Positions 16,700 to 26,486 are shown, counted from the first letter of the stretch. The stretch is DNA of 27,884 bases from Saccoglossus kowalevskii (GCF_000003605.2 NW_003112457.1:1-27884), one strand, 5' to 3'. Program-made: numbers and translations. The notes: generated from the letters alone by a model not told the origin.

Positions 16700-16797
16700 T
16701 GAATATTCTTTGCAATTGGAGGTCATTTATTGCTTCGGCTAGGTAAAAAAAATAAGGGAAAATGTTTGTATGTAATGTGGAATAAAAATGTTGATGA

Positions 16798-16915
16798 GCC
16801 TACTGCACGTGGTATTCCCAGGCGGTCACCCATGCAAGTACTAACCACGTCCGGTGGGCTTAACTTCAGTGATCGGACGAGAACTGGTGTATTCTGCAAT
16901 GTTTTGTCAGTAGGC
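16798..16915 (-). pseudogene. 5S pseudogene copy 78, helix II block variant
   Basis: tccggtggg block, aggcggtcaccc, gttttgtcag. Confidence 0.8.
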
Positions 16916-17012
16916 TGAATATTCGTCGGAATTGGATGTAATTTAATACTTCGGCTATTCAAAAAATCCCGGGAAAAAGTTAGTATGTACGGTGGAATAA
17001 AAATGTTGATGA

Positions 17013-17131
17013 GCCTACTGCACGTGGTATTCACAGCCGGTCTACCATGCAAGTACTAAGCACGCCCGATGCAGCTTAACTTCAGTGATCGGATGAGAAC
17101 TGGTGTATTCTGCAGTGGTTTGGCAGTAGGC
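17013..17131 (-). rRNA. 5S: 5S rRNA copy 79
   Basis: ttcacag, ctacc, taagcacg, gatgag, gcagtgg, as copy 20. Confidence 0.84.
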
Positions 17132-17228
17132 TGAATATTCGTCGGAATTGAATGTAATTTAATACTTCGGCTAGGCAACAAATCCCGGGAAAAAGTTTGT
17201 ATGTACGGTGGAATAATAATGTTGATAA

Positions 17229-17347
17229 GCCTAATGCACGCGGTATTCTCAGGCCGTCTCCCATGCAAGTACTAAACATGCCCGATGCAGATTAACTTCA
17301 GTGATCGGACGAGAACTGGTGTATTCTGCATTGGTTTGGCAGTAGGC
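17229..17347 (-). rRNA. 5S: 5S rRNA copy 80
   Basis: cctaatgcacgcgg, ctcaggccgtc, aaacatgccc, gcagatt, gcattgg. T5 broken. Appears to be a junction: its left part resembles copy 21 and its right part copy 67. Confidence 0.8.
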
Positions 17348-17444
17348 TGAATATTCGTCGCAATTGGATGTCATTTAATGCTTCGGCTAGGCAAAAAATC
17401 ATGGAAAAAAGTTAGTATGTATGGTGGAATAAAAATGTTGATAA

Positions 17445-17563
17445 GCCTACTGCACGTGGTATTCCCAGCCGGTCTCCCATGCAAGTACTAACCTCGCCTG
17501 ATGCAGCTAAACTTCAGTGATCGGTCGAGAACTGGTGTATTCTGCAATGGTTTGGCAGTAGGC
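17445..17563 (-). rRNA. 5S: 5S rRNA copy 81
   Basis: cctcgcctgatgcagctaaac, ggtcgag; otherwise consensus. Confidence 0.86.
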
Positions 17564-17660
17564 TGAATATTGGTCGGAATTGAATTTAATTTAATACTTC
17601 GGCTTGGCAAAAAATTCCGGGAAAAAATGAGTATGTACGGTGGAATAAAAATGTTGATGA

Positions 17661-17772
17661 GCCTACTGCACGTGGTATTCCCAGCAGGTCTCCCTACTAA
17701 CCACGCCCGATGCAGCTTAACTTCAGTGAACGGACGAGAAATGGTGTATTCTGCAATGGGTTGGCAGTAGGC
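17661..17772 (-). pseudogene. 5S pseudogene copy 82, 7-nt deletion in box C
   Basis: 112 nt: tctccctactaacc lacks atgcaag, removing RNA positions about 79-85 (end of loop E strand, helix IV 5' strand, start of box C). Otherwise like copy 69. Confidence 0.83.
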
Positions 17773-17869
17773 TGAATATTCGTCATAATTGGATGTCATT
17801 TAATGCTTCGGCTAGGCAAAAAATCCCGGGAAAAATTTAGTATGTACGGTGGAATAAAATTGTTGATGA

Positions 17870-17988
17870 GCCTAATGCACGTGGTATTCCCAGCCGGTCT
17901 CCCATGCAAGTACTAACCACGCCCGATGCAGCTTAACTTCAGTGATCGGACGTGAACTGGTGTATTCTGCATTGGTTTGGCAGTAGGC
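17870..17988 (-). rRNA. 5S: 5S rRNA copy 83, helix I mismatched
   Basis: cctaatgc, gacgtg, gcattgg. Confidence 0.84.
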
Positions 17989-18085
17989 TGAATATTCGTT
18001 GCAATTGGATGTAATGTATTGCTTCAGCTAGGCAAAAAAACATGGGAAAATGTTAGTATGTAATGTGGAATAAAAATGTTGAAAA

Positions 18086-18204
18086 TCCTACTGCACGTGG
18101 TATTCCCAGCCAGTCTCCCATGCAAGTACTAACCATGCCCGATGCAGATTAACTTCTGTGATCGGACGAGAACTGGAGTATTCTGCAATGGTTTGGAAGT
18201 AGGC
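18086..18204 (-). rRNA. 5S: 5S rRNA copy 84, T4-adjacent type
   Basis: gaaaatcc, ccagtc, catgccc, gattaacttctgtg, ctggag, ggaagtagg. Clean sister of copy 57. Confidence 0.8.
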
Positions 18205-18302
18205 TGAATATTCTTTGCAATTGGAGGTCATTTATTGCTTCGGCTAGGTAAAAAAAATAAGGAAAAATGTTTGTATGTAATGTGGAATAAAAATGTTGAT
18301 GA

Positions 18303-18422
18303 GCCTGCTGCACGTGGTATTCCCAGCCGGTCACCCATGCAAGTACTAACCACGCCCAATGCAGCTTAACTTCAGTGATCGGACGAGAACTGGTGTATTC
18401 TGCAAATGGGTTGGCAGTAGGC
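18303..18422 (-). rRNA. 5S: 5S rRNA copy 85
   Basis: cctgctgc, gtcaccc, cccaatg, gcaaatgggttgg (one base gained). Confidence 0.82.
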
Positions 18423-18521
18423 TGAATATTCGTTGCAATTGGATGTCATTTATTGCTTCGGCTAGGCAAAAAAACATGGGAAAAATGTTAGTATGTGCGG
18501 TGGAATAAAAATTTTGAAAAA

Positions 18522-18642
18522 GCCTACTGCACGTGGTATTCCCAGCCGGTATCCCATGCAAGTACTAAAACATGTCCCGATGCAGATTAACTACAGTGAT
18601 CTGACAAGAACTGGTGTATTCTGCAATGATTTGGCAGTAGGC
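18522..18642 (-). rRNA. 5S: 5S rRNA copy 86
   Basis: ggtatccc, actaaaacatgtcccg (two bases gained), gcagatt, aactacag, gatctgacaag, gcaatgatttgg. 121 nt; probably degenerate. Confidence 0.76.
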
Positions 18643-18738
18643 TGAATATTTGTCGGAATAGAACGTAATTTGATACTTTGGCTAGGCAACAAATCCCGGG
18701 AAAAATTTGCATGTACGGTGGAGTAATAATGGTGATAA

Positions 18739-18857
18739 GCCTACTGCACGTGGTATTCCTAGCCGGTCTCCCATGCAAGTACTAACCATGCCCAATGCAA
18801 ATTAACTTCAGTGATCGGACGAGAACTGGTGTATTCTGCATTGGTTTGGCAGTAGGC
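18739..18857 (-). rRNA. 5S: 5S rRNA copy 87
   Basis: cctagcc, catgcccaatgcaaatt, gcattgg. T5 broken (gagtaataatgg). Confidence 0.82.
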
Positions 18858-18940
18858 TGAATATTCGTCGCAATTGGATGTCATTTAATGCTTCGGCTAG
18901 GAAAAAAGGCATGGAAAAAAGTTAGTATGTACGGTGGAAT

Positions 18941-18945
18941 AAAAA
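18941..18945 (-). terminator. Pol III T5 terminator of copy 88
   Basis: TTTTT 10-14 nt past the end of helix I of a near-consensus copy. Confidence 0.75.
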
Positions 18946-18954
18946 TGTTGATGA

Positions 18955-19073
18955 GCCTACTGCACATGGTATTCTCAGCCGGTCTCCCATGCAAGTACTA
19001 ACCACGCCCGATGCAGCTTAACTTCAGTGATCGGACGAGAACTGGTGTATTCTGCAATGGTTTGGCAGTAGGC
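18955..19073 (-). rRNA. 5S: 5S rRNA copy 88
   Basis: Two differences only (cacatgg, ctcag). T5 terminator and ATTAAAT box both present, so this is a complete-looking transcription unit and, with copies 13 and 44, a strong functional candidate. Confidence 0.92.
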
Positions 19074-19098
19074 TGAATATACTTCGGAATTGGATGTC

Positions 19099-19105
19099 AT
19101 TTAAT
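19099..19105 (-). promoter_or_regulatory. TATA-like box upstream of copy 88
   Basis: ATTAAAT at -32 to -26. Confidence 0.6.
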
Positions 19106-19170
19106 GCTACGGCTAGGAAAAAAATCATAGGAAAAAGTTAGTATTTACGGTGGAATAAAAATGTTGATGA

Positions 19171-19289
19171 GCCTACTGCACGTGGTATTCCCAGTCGGTC
19201 TCCCATGCAAGTACTAACCACGCCCGATGCAGCTTAACTTCAGTGATCGGACGAGAACTGGTGTATTCTGCAATGGGTTGGCAGTAGGC
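19171..19289 (-). rRNA. 5S: 5S rRNA copy 89
   Basis: Two differences: cagtcgg, gggttgg. Confidence 0.89.
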
Positions 19290-19386
19290 TGAATATTCGT
19301 CGGAATTGGATGTCGTTTAATGCTTCGGTTAGGCAAAAAAACATGGGAAAATGTTAGTATGTAATGTGGAATAAAAATGTTGATGA

Positions 19387-19505
19387 TCCTACTGCACGTG
19401 GTATTCCCAGCCGGTCTCCCATGCAAGTACTAACCACGCCCGATGCAGCTTAACTTCAGTGATCGGACGAGAACTGGTGTATTCTGCAATGGGTTGGCAG
19501 TAGGC
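19387..19505 (-). rRNA. 5S: 5S rRNA copy 90
   Basis: Two differences: last base changed (gatgatcc) and gggttgg. Confidence 0.88.
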
Positions 19506-19602
19506 TGAATATTCGTTGCAATTGGATGTCATTTATTCCTTCGGCTAGGCAAAAAAACATGGGAAAATGTTAGTATGTACAGTGGAATAAAAATGTTGAT
19601 AA

Positions 19603-19707
19603 GCCTACTGCACGTGGTATTCCCAGCCGGTCACCCATGCAAGTAATAACCACGTCCGGTGGGCTTAACTTCAGTGATCGGACGAGAACTGGTGTTTGTC
19701 AGTAGGC
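19603..19707 (-). pseudogene. 5S pseudogene copy 91, block variant plus 13-nt deletion
   Basis: 105 nt: the tccggtggg block and ggtgtttgtcag, which lacks 13 nt of the helix II 5' strand. Also gtcaccc and aagtaataacc. Both strands of helix II are gone. Confidence 0.85.
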
Positions 19708-19804
19708 TGAATATTGGTCGGAATTGGATTTAATTTAATGCTACGGCTCGGCAAATAATCATAGGAAAAAGTTAGCATGTAATGTGGAATAAAAATGTTG
19801 ATGA

Positions 19805-19923
19805 GCCTACTGCACGTGGTATTGCCAGCCGGTCTACCATGCAAGTACTAACCACGCCCGATGCAGCTTAACTTCATTGATATGACGAGAACTGGAGTGT
19901 TCTGCAATGGTTTGGCAGTAGGC
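19805..19923 (-). rRNA. 5S: 5S rRNA copy 92
   Basis: ttgccag, ctacc, attgatatgacgag, ggagtgttc. Related to copies 64 and 73. Confidence 0.82.
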
Positions 19924-20020
19924 TGAATATTCGTCCGTATTGTATGTCATTTAATGCTTCGTCTAGGCAAAAAATCATAGGAAAATGTTAGTATGTAATG
20001 TCGAATAAAAATGTTGATGA

Positions 20021-20139
20021 GCCTACTGCATGTGGTATTCCCAGTCGGTCTCCCATGCAAGTACTAACCACGCCCGATGCAGCTTAGCTTCAGTGATCAG
20101 ACGAGAACTGGTGTATTCTGCAATGGTTTGTCAGTAGGC
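20021..20139 (-). rRNA. 5S: 5S rRNA copy 93
   Basis: gcatgtgg, cagtcgg, gcttagctt, gatcag, gtttgtcag. Spacer downstream shares taatgtcg with copy 96. Confidence 0.83.
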
Positions 20140-20235
20140 TGAATATTCGTCGGAATTGGATGTAATTTAATCCTTCGGTAGGCAAAAAATCCCGGGAAAA
20201 AGTGAGTATGTACGGTGGAATAAAAATGTTGATGA

Positions 20236-20354
20236 GCCTACTGCACGCGGTATTCCCAGTCGGTCTCCCATGCAAGTACTAACCACGCCCGATGCAGCTT
20301 AACTTCAGTGATCGGACGAGAACTGGTGTATTCTGCATTGGTTTGGCAGTAGGC
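20236..20354 (-). rRNA. 5S: 5S rRNA copy 94
   Basis: Three differences: cacgcgg, cagtcgg, gcattgg. Confidence 0.87.
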
Positions 20355-20452
20355 TGAATATTCGTTGCAATTGGATGTCATTTATTGCTTCGGCTAGGCA
20401 AAAAAAACATGGGAAAATGTTAGTATGTAATGTGGAATAAAAATGTTGATGA

Positions 20453-20571
20453 GCCAACTGCACGTGGTATTCCCAGCTGGTCTCCCATGCAAGTACTAAC
20501 CACGCCCGATGCAGCTTAGCTTCAGTGATCAGACGAGAACTGGTGTATTCTGCAATGGTTTGGCAGTAGGC
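20453..20571 (-). rRNA. 5S: 5S rRNA copy 95
   Basis: gccaactgc, cagctgg, gcttagctt, gatcag. Confidence 0.83.
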
Positions 20572-20668
20572 TGAATATTCGTCCGTATTGTATGTCATTT
20601 AATGCTTCGTCTAGGCAAAAAATCATAGGAAAATGTTAGTATGTAATGTCGAATAAAAATGTTGATGA

Positions 20669-20787
20669 GCCTACTGCATGTGGTATTCCCAGCCGGTCTC
20701 CCATGCAAGTACTAACCACGCCCGATGCAGCTTAGCTTCAGTGATCAGACGAGAACTGGTGTATTCTGCAATGGTTTGTCAGTAGGC
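20669..20787 (-). rRNA. 5S: 5S rRNA copy 96
   Basis: gcatgtgg, gcttagctt, gatcag, gtttgtcag. Confidence 0.84.
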
Positions 20788-20884
20788 TGAATATTCGTCG
20801 GAATTGGATGTAATTTAATCCTTCGTCTAGGCAAAAAATCATTGGAAAAAGTTAGCATGTAATGTGGAATAAAAATGTTGATGA

Positions 20885-21003
20885 GCTTTCTGCACGAGGT
20901 ATTCCCCGCCGGTCTCTCGTGCAAGTACTAACCACGCCCGATGCGGCTTAGCTTCAGTGATCGGACGAGAACTGGTGTAATTTGCAATGGTTTGGCAGTA
21001 GAC
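20885..21003 (-). rRNA. 5S: 5S rRNA copy 97, gcggcttagc type
   Basis: gctttctgc, cgagg, ccccgccggtctctcgtgc, gtgtaatttgc, gtagac. Helix I has several mismatches. Confidence 0.78.
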
Positions 21004-21100
21004 TGAATATTCGTCCGAATTGTATGTCGTTTATTGCTTTGGCTATGCAAACAATCCCGGGAAAAATTTAGTATGAACGGTGGAATAAAAATTATGATGA

Positions 21101-21219
21101 GCCTAATGCACGTGGTATTCCCAGCCGGTCTCCCATGCAAGTACTAACAACGCTCGATGCAGCTTAACTTCAGTGATCGGACGAGAACTGGTGTATTTTG
21201 CAATGGCTTGGCAGTAGGC
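21101..21219 (-). rRNA. 5S: 5S rRNA copy 98
   Basis: cctaatgc, taacaacgctcg, gtattttgcaatggcttgg. Confidence 0.8.
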
Positions 21220-21316
21220 TGAATGTTCGTCCGAATTGTATGTCGTTTAATGCTTCGGCTATGCAAACAATCCCGGGAAAAATTTAGTATGTACGATGGA
21301 ATAAAAATGTTGATGA

Positions 21317-21435
21317 GCCTAATGCACGTAGTATTCCCAGCCGGTCTCCCATGCAAGTACTAACCACACCCGATGCAGCTTAACTTCAGTGATCGGACGA
21401 GAAGTGGTGTATTCTGCAATGGTTTGGCAGTAGGC
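21317..21435 (-). rRNA. 5S: 5S rRNA copy 99
   Basis: cctaatgcacgtag, ccacaccc, gaagtgg. Confidence 0.82.
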
Positions 21436-21532
21436 TGAATATTCGTCCTAATTGTATGTCATTTAATGCTTCGTCTAGGCAAAAAATCATGGGAAAAAGT
21501 TAGCATGTAATGTGGAATAAAAATGTTGATGA

Positions 21533-21651
21533 GCCTACTGCACGAGGTATTCCCAGCCGGTCTCATGTGCAAGTACTAACCACGCCCGATGCGGCTTAGC
21601 TTCAGTGATCGGACGAAAACTGGTGTATTCTGCAATGGTTTGGCAGTAGGC
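21533..21651 (-). rRNA. 5S: 5S rRNA copy 100, gcggcttagc type
   Basis: cgagg, ctcatgtgc, gcggcttagc, gacgaaaac. Confidence 0.82.
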
Positions 21652-21749
21652 TGAATATTTGTCAGAATTGGATTTCAATTAATGCTTCGGCTAGGCAAAA
21701 AATCACGGGAAAAAGATAGCATGTACAGGTGGAATAAAAGTATTGATAA

Positions 21750-21868
21750 GCCTACTGCACGTGGTATTCCCAGCCGGTCTCCCATTCAATTACTAACCAT
21801 GCCCGATGCAGATTAACTTCAGTGATCAGACGAGAACTGGTGTATTCTGCAATGGTTTGGCAGTAGGC
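21750..21868 (-). rRNA. 5S: 5S rRNA copy 101
   Basis: cccattcaattactaaccatgccc (box C and loop E changed), gcagatt, gatcag. Shares these with copy 120, along with the spacer insert acaggtgg. Confidence 0.8.
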
Positions 21869-21964
21869 TGAATATACATCGGAATTGGATGTCATTTAAT
21901 CCTACGGCTAGGAAAAAATCATAGGTAAAAGTTAGTATGTAATGTGGAATAAAAATGTTGATGA

Positions 21965-22083
21965 GCCTACTGCACGTGGTATTCCCAGACGGTCTCCCAT
22001 GCAAGTACTAACCACGCCCGATGCAGCTTAACTTCAGTGATCGGACGAGAACTGGTGTATTCTGCAATGGGTTGCCCGTAGGC
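21965..22083 (-). rRNA. 5S: 5S rRNA copy 102
   Basis: cagacgg, gggttgcccgtagg. Confidence 0.84.
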
Positions 22084-22180
22084 TGAATATTCGTCGGAAT
22101 TGGATGTAATTTAAAACTTCGGCTGCGCAAAAAATCCCGGGAAAAAGTTAGTATGTACGGTGGAATAAAAATGTTGATGA

Positions 22181-22298
22181 GCCTAATGCACGTGGTATTC
22201 CAGCCGATCTCCCTTGCAAGTACTAACCACGCCCGATGCAGCTTATCTTCACTGATCGGACGTGAACTGGTGTATTCTGCATTGGTTTGGCAGTAGGC
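22181..22298 (-). rRNA. 5S: 5S rRNA copy 103
   Basis: cctaatgc, tattccagccgatctcccttgc (one base lost), ttatcttcactg, gacgtg, gcattgg. 118 nt. Confidence 0.78.
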
Positions 22299-22395
22299 TG
22301 AATATTCGTTGCAATTGGATGTCATTTATTGCTTCGGCTGGGCAAAAAAACATGGGAAAATGTTAGTATGTAATGTGGAATAAAAATGTCGATGA

Positions 22396-22514
22396 GCCTA
22401 CTGCACGTGGTATTCCCAGCTGGTCTCTCATGCAAGTACTAACCACGCCCGATGCAGATTAACTTCAGTAATATGACGAGAACTGGTGTATTCTGCATTG
22501 GTTTGGCTGTATGC
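22396..22514 (-). rRNA. 5S: 5S rRNA copy 104
   Basis: cagctggtctctcatgc, gcagatt, cagtaatatgacg, gcattgg, ggctgtatgc. Confidence 0.78.
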
Positions 22515-22610
22515 TGAATATTCTTTGCAATTGGAGGTCATTTATTGCTTCGGCTAGGTAAAAAATTATGGGAAAATGTTAGTATGTAATGTGGATAAAA
22601 ATGTTGATGA

Positions 22611-22730
22611 GCTTACTGCACGTGGTATTCTCCAGCCGGTCTCCCATGCAAGTACTAACCACGCCCAATGCAGCTTAACTTCAGTGATCGGACGAGAACA
22701 GGTGTATTCTGCTATGGTTTGGCAGTTGGC
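22611..22730 (-). rRNA. 5S: 5S rRNA copy 105
   Basis: gcttactgc, ttctccagcc (one base gained), cccaatg, gaacagg, ctgctatgg, gttggc. Partner of copy 121. Confidence 0.78.
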
Positions 22731-22829
22731 TGAATATTCGTCGGAATTGGATGTCGTTTAATATGCTTCGGCTATGCAAAAAATCCCGCGAAAAAGTTAG
22801 TATGTACGGCGGAATAAAAATGTTGATGA

Positions 22830-22940
22830 GCGTACTGCATGCGGTTTTCTCAGCCGGTATCCCATGCAAGTACTAACCACGTCTTTAACTTCAGTGATCG
22901 GACGTGAACTGGTGTACTCTGCAATGGTTTGGCAGTAGGC
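22830..22940 (-). pseudogene. 5S pseudogene copy 106, 8-nt deletion type
   Basis: 111 nt; same lesion as copies 9, 38 and 122. Confidence 0.85.
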
Positions 22941-23038
22941 TGAATATTCGTCGGAATTGGATGTAATTTAATACTTCGGCTAGGCAATAAAATCCCGGGA
23001 AAAAGTTAGTATGTACGGTGGAATAAAAATGTTGATGA

Positions 23039-23157
23039 GCCTAATGCAAGTGGTATTCCCAGCCAGTCTTCCTTGCAAGTACTAACCACGCCCGATGCAG
23101 CTTAACTTCAGTGATCGGACGTGAACTGGTGTATTCTGCATTGGTTTGGCAGTATGC
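23039..23157 (-). rRNA. 5S: 5S rRNA copy 107, helix I mismatched
   Basis: cctaatgcaag, ccagtcttccttgc, gacgtg, gcattgg, cagtatgc. Confidence 0.8.
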
Positions 23158-23254
23158 TGAATATTCGTTGCCATTGGATGTCATTTATTGCTTCGTCTAG
23201 GCAAAAAATCATGGGAAAATGTTAGTATGTAATGTGGAATAAAAATGTTGATGA

Positions 23255-23373
23255 GCCTACTGCACGTGGTATTCCTAGCCGGTCTCCCATGCAAGTACAA
23301 ACCACGCCCGATGCAACTTAACTTCAGTGATCGGACGAGAACTGGTGTATTCTGCAATGGGTTGGCAGTAGGC
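23255..23373 (-). rRNA. 5S: 5S rRNA copy 108
   Basis: cctagcc, tacaaacc, gcaactt, gggttgg. Confidence 0.85.
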
Positions 23374-23470
23374 TGAATATTCGTCGGAATTGGATGTCGT
23401 TTAATGCTTCGGCTAGGCAAAAAATCCCGGGAAAAAGTTAGTATGTACGATGGAATAAAAATGGTGGTGA

Positions 23471-23589
23471 GCCTACTGCACATGGTATTCTCAGCCGGTC
23501 TCCCATGCAAGTACTAACCACGCCCGATGCAGATTAACTTCAGTGATCGGACGAGAACTGGTGTATTCTGCAATGGTTTGGCAGTTGGC
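23471..23589 (-). rRNA. 5S: 5S rRNA copy 109
   Basis: cacatgg, ctcag, gcagatt, gttggc. Confidence 0.85.
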
Positions 23590-23687
23590 TAAATATTCGT
23601 CGGAATTGGATGTCGTTTAATGCTTCGGCTATGCAAAAAATCATGGAAAAAAGGTTCGTATGTACGGTGGAATAAAAATGTTCATTA

Positions 23688-23806
23688 GCCTACTGCACGT
23701 GGTATTCCCAGCCGGTCTCCCACGCAAGTACTAACCACGCCCGATGCAGCTTAACTTCAGCGATCGGACGAGAACTGGTGTATTCTGCAATGGTTTGGCA
23801 GTAGGC
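23688..23806 (-). rRNA. 5S: 5S rRNA copy 110
   Basis: Two differences: cccacgc, cagcgatc. T5 intact. Confidence 0.89.
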
Positions 23807-23903
23807 TGAATATTCGTCGGAATTGGATGTAATTTAATACTTCGGCTAGGCAACAAATCCCGGGAAAAAGTTAGTATGTACGGTTGAATAAAAATGTTGA
23901 TGA

Positions 23904-24022
23904 GCCTAATGCAAGTGGTATTCCCAGCCGGTCTCCCTTGCAAGTACTAACCACGCCCGATGCAGCTTAACTTCAGTGATCGGACGTGAACTCGTGTATT
24001 CTGCATTGGTTTGGCAGTATGC
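23904..24022 (-). rRNA. 5S: 5S rRNA copy 111, helix I mismatched
   Basis: cctaatgcaag, cccttgc, gacgtg, actcgtg, gcattgg, cagtatgc. Confidence 0.79.
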
Positions 24023-24120
24023 TGAATATTCGTTGCCATTGGATGTCATTTATTGCTTCGGCTAGGCAAAAAAAACATGGGAAAATGTTAGTATGTTATG
24101 TGGAATAAAAATGTTGATGA

Positions 24121-24235
24121 GCCTACTGCACGTGGTATTCTCAGCCAGTCTCCCATGCAAGTACTAACCATGCACGATGCAGATTAACGTGATCGGACGT
24201 GAACTGGTGTATTCAGCAATGGTTAGGCAGTAGGC
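24121..24235 (-). pseudogene. 5S pseudogene copy 112, 4-nt deletion
   Basis: 115 nt: gattaacgtgatc lacks 4 nt between helix III and box A. Also ctcagccagtc, catgcacg, gacgtg, ttcagcaatggttagg. Confidence 0.75.
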
Positions 24236-24332
24236 TGAATATTCGTCCGAATTGTATGTCATTTAATGCTTCGTCTAGGCAAAAAATCATGGGAAAATGT
24301 TACCATGTAATGTGGAATAAAAATGTTGATGA

Positions 24333-24451
24333 GCCTACTGCACGAGGTATTCCCAGCCGATCTCCCGTGCAAGTACTAACCACGCCCGATGCGGCTTAGC
24401 TTCAGTGATCGGACGAGAACTGGTGTATTCTGCAATGGTTTGGCAGTAGGC
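24333..24451 (-). rRNA. 5S: 5S rRNA copy 113, gcggcttagc type
   Basis: cgagg, ccgatctcccgtgc, gcggcttagc. Confidence 0.84.
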
Positions 24452-24548
24452 TGAATATTTGTCGGAATTGGATTTCAATTAATGCTTCGGCTAGGCAAAA
24501 AATCACGGGAAAAAGATAGTATGTATGGTGGAATAAAAATGTTGATAA

Positions 24549-24667
24549 GCCTACTGCACGTGGTATTCCCAGCCGGTCTCCCATGCAAGTACTAACCACG
24601 CCCGATGCAGATTAACTTCAGTGATCGGACGAGAACTGGTGTATTCTGCAATGGGTTGGCAGTTGGC
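24549..24667 (-). rRNA. 5S: 5S rRNA copy 114
   Basis: gcagatt, gggttgg, gttggc. Confidence 0.86.
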
Positions 24668-24764
24668 TAAATATTCGTCGGAATTGGATGTCGTTTAATG
24701 CTTTGGCTATGCAAAAAATCATGGAAAAAGGTTCGTATGTACGGTGGAATAAAAATGTTCATTA

Positions 24765-24883
24765 GCCTACTGCAGGTGGTATTCCCAGCCGGTCTCCCAC
24801 GCAAGTACTAACCACGCCCGATGCAGCTTAACTTCAGCGATCGGACGAGAACTGGTGTATTCTGCAATGGTTTGGCAATAGTC
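24765..24883 (-). rRNA. 5S: 5S rRNA copy 115
   Basis: gcaggtgg, cccacgc, cagcgatc, ggcaatagtc. Its counterpart is the gene missing at 8925-8929. Confidence 0.82.
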
Positions 24884-24981
24884 TGAATATTCGTCGGAAT
24901 TGGATGTAATTAAATACTTCGGCCCACGCAACAAATCGCGGGAAAAAAATGGTATGTACGGTTGAATAAAAATGTTGATAA

Positions 24982-25100
24982 GGCTACTGCACGTGGTATT
25001 CCCAGCCGGTCTCCCATGCAAGTACTAACCATGCCCGATGCAGATTAACTTCAGTGATCGGACGAGAACTGGTGTATTCTGCATTGGTTTGGCAGTAGGC
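24982..25100 (-). rRNA. 5S: 5S rRNA copy 116
   Basis: ggctactgc, catgccc, gcagatt, gcattgg. Confidence 0.84.
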
Positions 25101-25197
25101 TGAATATTCCTCGGAATTGGATGTAATTTAATACTTCGGCTAGGCAAAAAATCATGGAAAAAAGTTAGTATGTACGGTGGAATAAAAATGTTCATGA

Positions 25198-25316
25198 GCC
25201 TACTGCAGATGGTTTTCCCAGACAATCACCCACGCAAGTACTAACCACGCCCGATGCAGCTTAACTTCAGTGATCGGACGAAAACTGGTGTAATCTGCAA
25301 TGGATTGGCAGTAAGC
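25198..25316 (-). rRNA. 5S: 5S rRNA copy 117
   Basis: gcagatggttttccc, agacaatcacccacgc, gacgaaaac, gtgtaatctgc, ggattgg, gtaagc. Strongly diverged. Confidence 0.77.
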
Positions 25317-25410
25317 TGAATATTCGTCGGAATTGGATGTAATTTTTTACTTCGGCTAGGCAACAAATCCCGGGAAATATGGTATGTACGGTGGAATAAA
25401 ATGTTGATAA

Positions 25411-25529
25411 GCCTACTGCACGTGGTATTCCCAGCCGGTCTCCCATGCAAGTCCTAACCATGCCCTATGCAGATTAACTTCAATGATCAGACGAGAACTG
25501 GTGTATTCTGCATTGGTTTGGCAGTAGGC
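25411..25529 (-). rRNA. 5S: 5S rRNA copy 118
   Basis: aagtcctaaccatgccctatgcagatt, caatgatcag, gcattgg. Confidence 0.8.
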
Positions 25530-25626
25530 TGAATATTCGTCGCAATTGGATGTCATTTAATGCTTCGTCTAGGCAAAAAATCATTGGAAAAAGTTAGCAT
25601 GTAATGTGGAATAAAAATGTTGATGA

Positions 25627-25745
25627 GCCTACTGCACGAGGTATTCCCCGCCGGTCTCTCGTGCAAGTACTAACCACGCCCGATGCGGCTTAGCTTCAGT
25701 GATCGGACGAGAACTGGTGTATTCTGCAATGGTTTGGCAGTAGGC
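25627..25745 (-). rRNA. 5S: 5S rRNA copy 119, gcggcttagc type
   Basis: cgagg, ccccgccggtctctcgtgc, gcggcttagc. Its box C and upstream-of-box sequence match copy 97. Confidence 0.82.
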
Positions 25746-25843
25746 TGAATATTTGTCGGAATTGGATTTCAATTAATGCTTCGGCTAGGCAAAAAATCAC
25801 GGGAAAAAGTTGGTATGTACAGGTGGAATAAAAGTATTGATAA

Positions 25844-25962
25844 GCCTACTGCACGTGGTATTCCCAGCCGGTCTCCCATTCAATTACTAACCATGCCCGA
25901 TGCAGATTAACTTCAGTAATATGACGAGAACTGGTGTATTCTGCATTGGTTTGGCTGTATGC
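25844..25962 (-). rRNA. 5S: 5S rRNA copy 120
   Basis: Left half as copy 101 (cccattcaattact), right half as copy 104 (cagtaatatgacg, ggctgtatgc): a recombinant of two unit types. Confidence 0.8.
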
Positions 25963-26059
25963 TGAATATTCTTTGCAATTGGAGGTCATTTATTGCTTCG
26001 GCTAGGTAAAAAATTATGGGAAAATGTTAGTATGTAATGTGGAATAAAAATGTTGATGA

Positions 26060-26178
26060 GCTTACTGCACGTGGTATTCCCAGCCGGTCTCCCATGCAAG
26101 TACTAACCACGCCCAATGCAGCTTAACTTCAGTGATCGGACGAGAACTGGTGTATTCTGCTATGGTTTGGCAGTTGGC
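26060..26178 (-). rRNA. 5S: 5S rRNA copy 121
   Basis: gcttactgc, cccaatg, ctgctatgg, gttggc. Confidence 0.83.
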
Positions 26179-26277
26179 TGAATATTCGTCGGAATTGGAT
26201 GTCGTTTAATATGCTTCGGCTATGCAAAAAATCCCGCGAAAAAGTTAGTATGTACGGCGGAATAAAAATGTTGATGA

Positions 26278-26388
26278 GCGTACTGCATGCGGTTTTCTCA
26301 GCCGGTATCCCATGCAAGTACTAACCACGTCTTTAACTTCAGTGATCGGACGTGAACTGGTGTACTCTGCAATGGTTTGGCAGTAGGC
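26278..26388 (-). pseudogene. 5S pseudogene copy 122, 8-nt deletion type
   Basis: 111 nt; lesion shared with copies 9, 38 and 106. Confidence 0.85.
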
Positions 26389-26486
26389 TGAATATTCGTC
26401 GGAATTGGAAGTAATTTAATACTTCGGCTAGGCAAAAAAATCCCGGGAAAAAGTTAGTATGTACGGTGGAATAAAAATGTTGATGA

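Larger units (their letters stand above)
22440..23195. repeat. Block, second copy at 25888-26643
   Basis: Copies 104 (right half) to 107 match copies 120-123 at offset 3,448, including the 8-nt-deleted pseudogene. Confidence 0.85.

Noticed and set aside
17570-17770. Short plus-strand open frames
   Set aside because: Antisense to 5S genes and spacers, no conserved start among units, no coding pattern.
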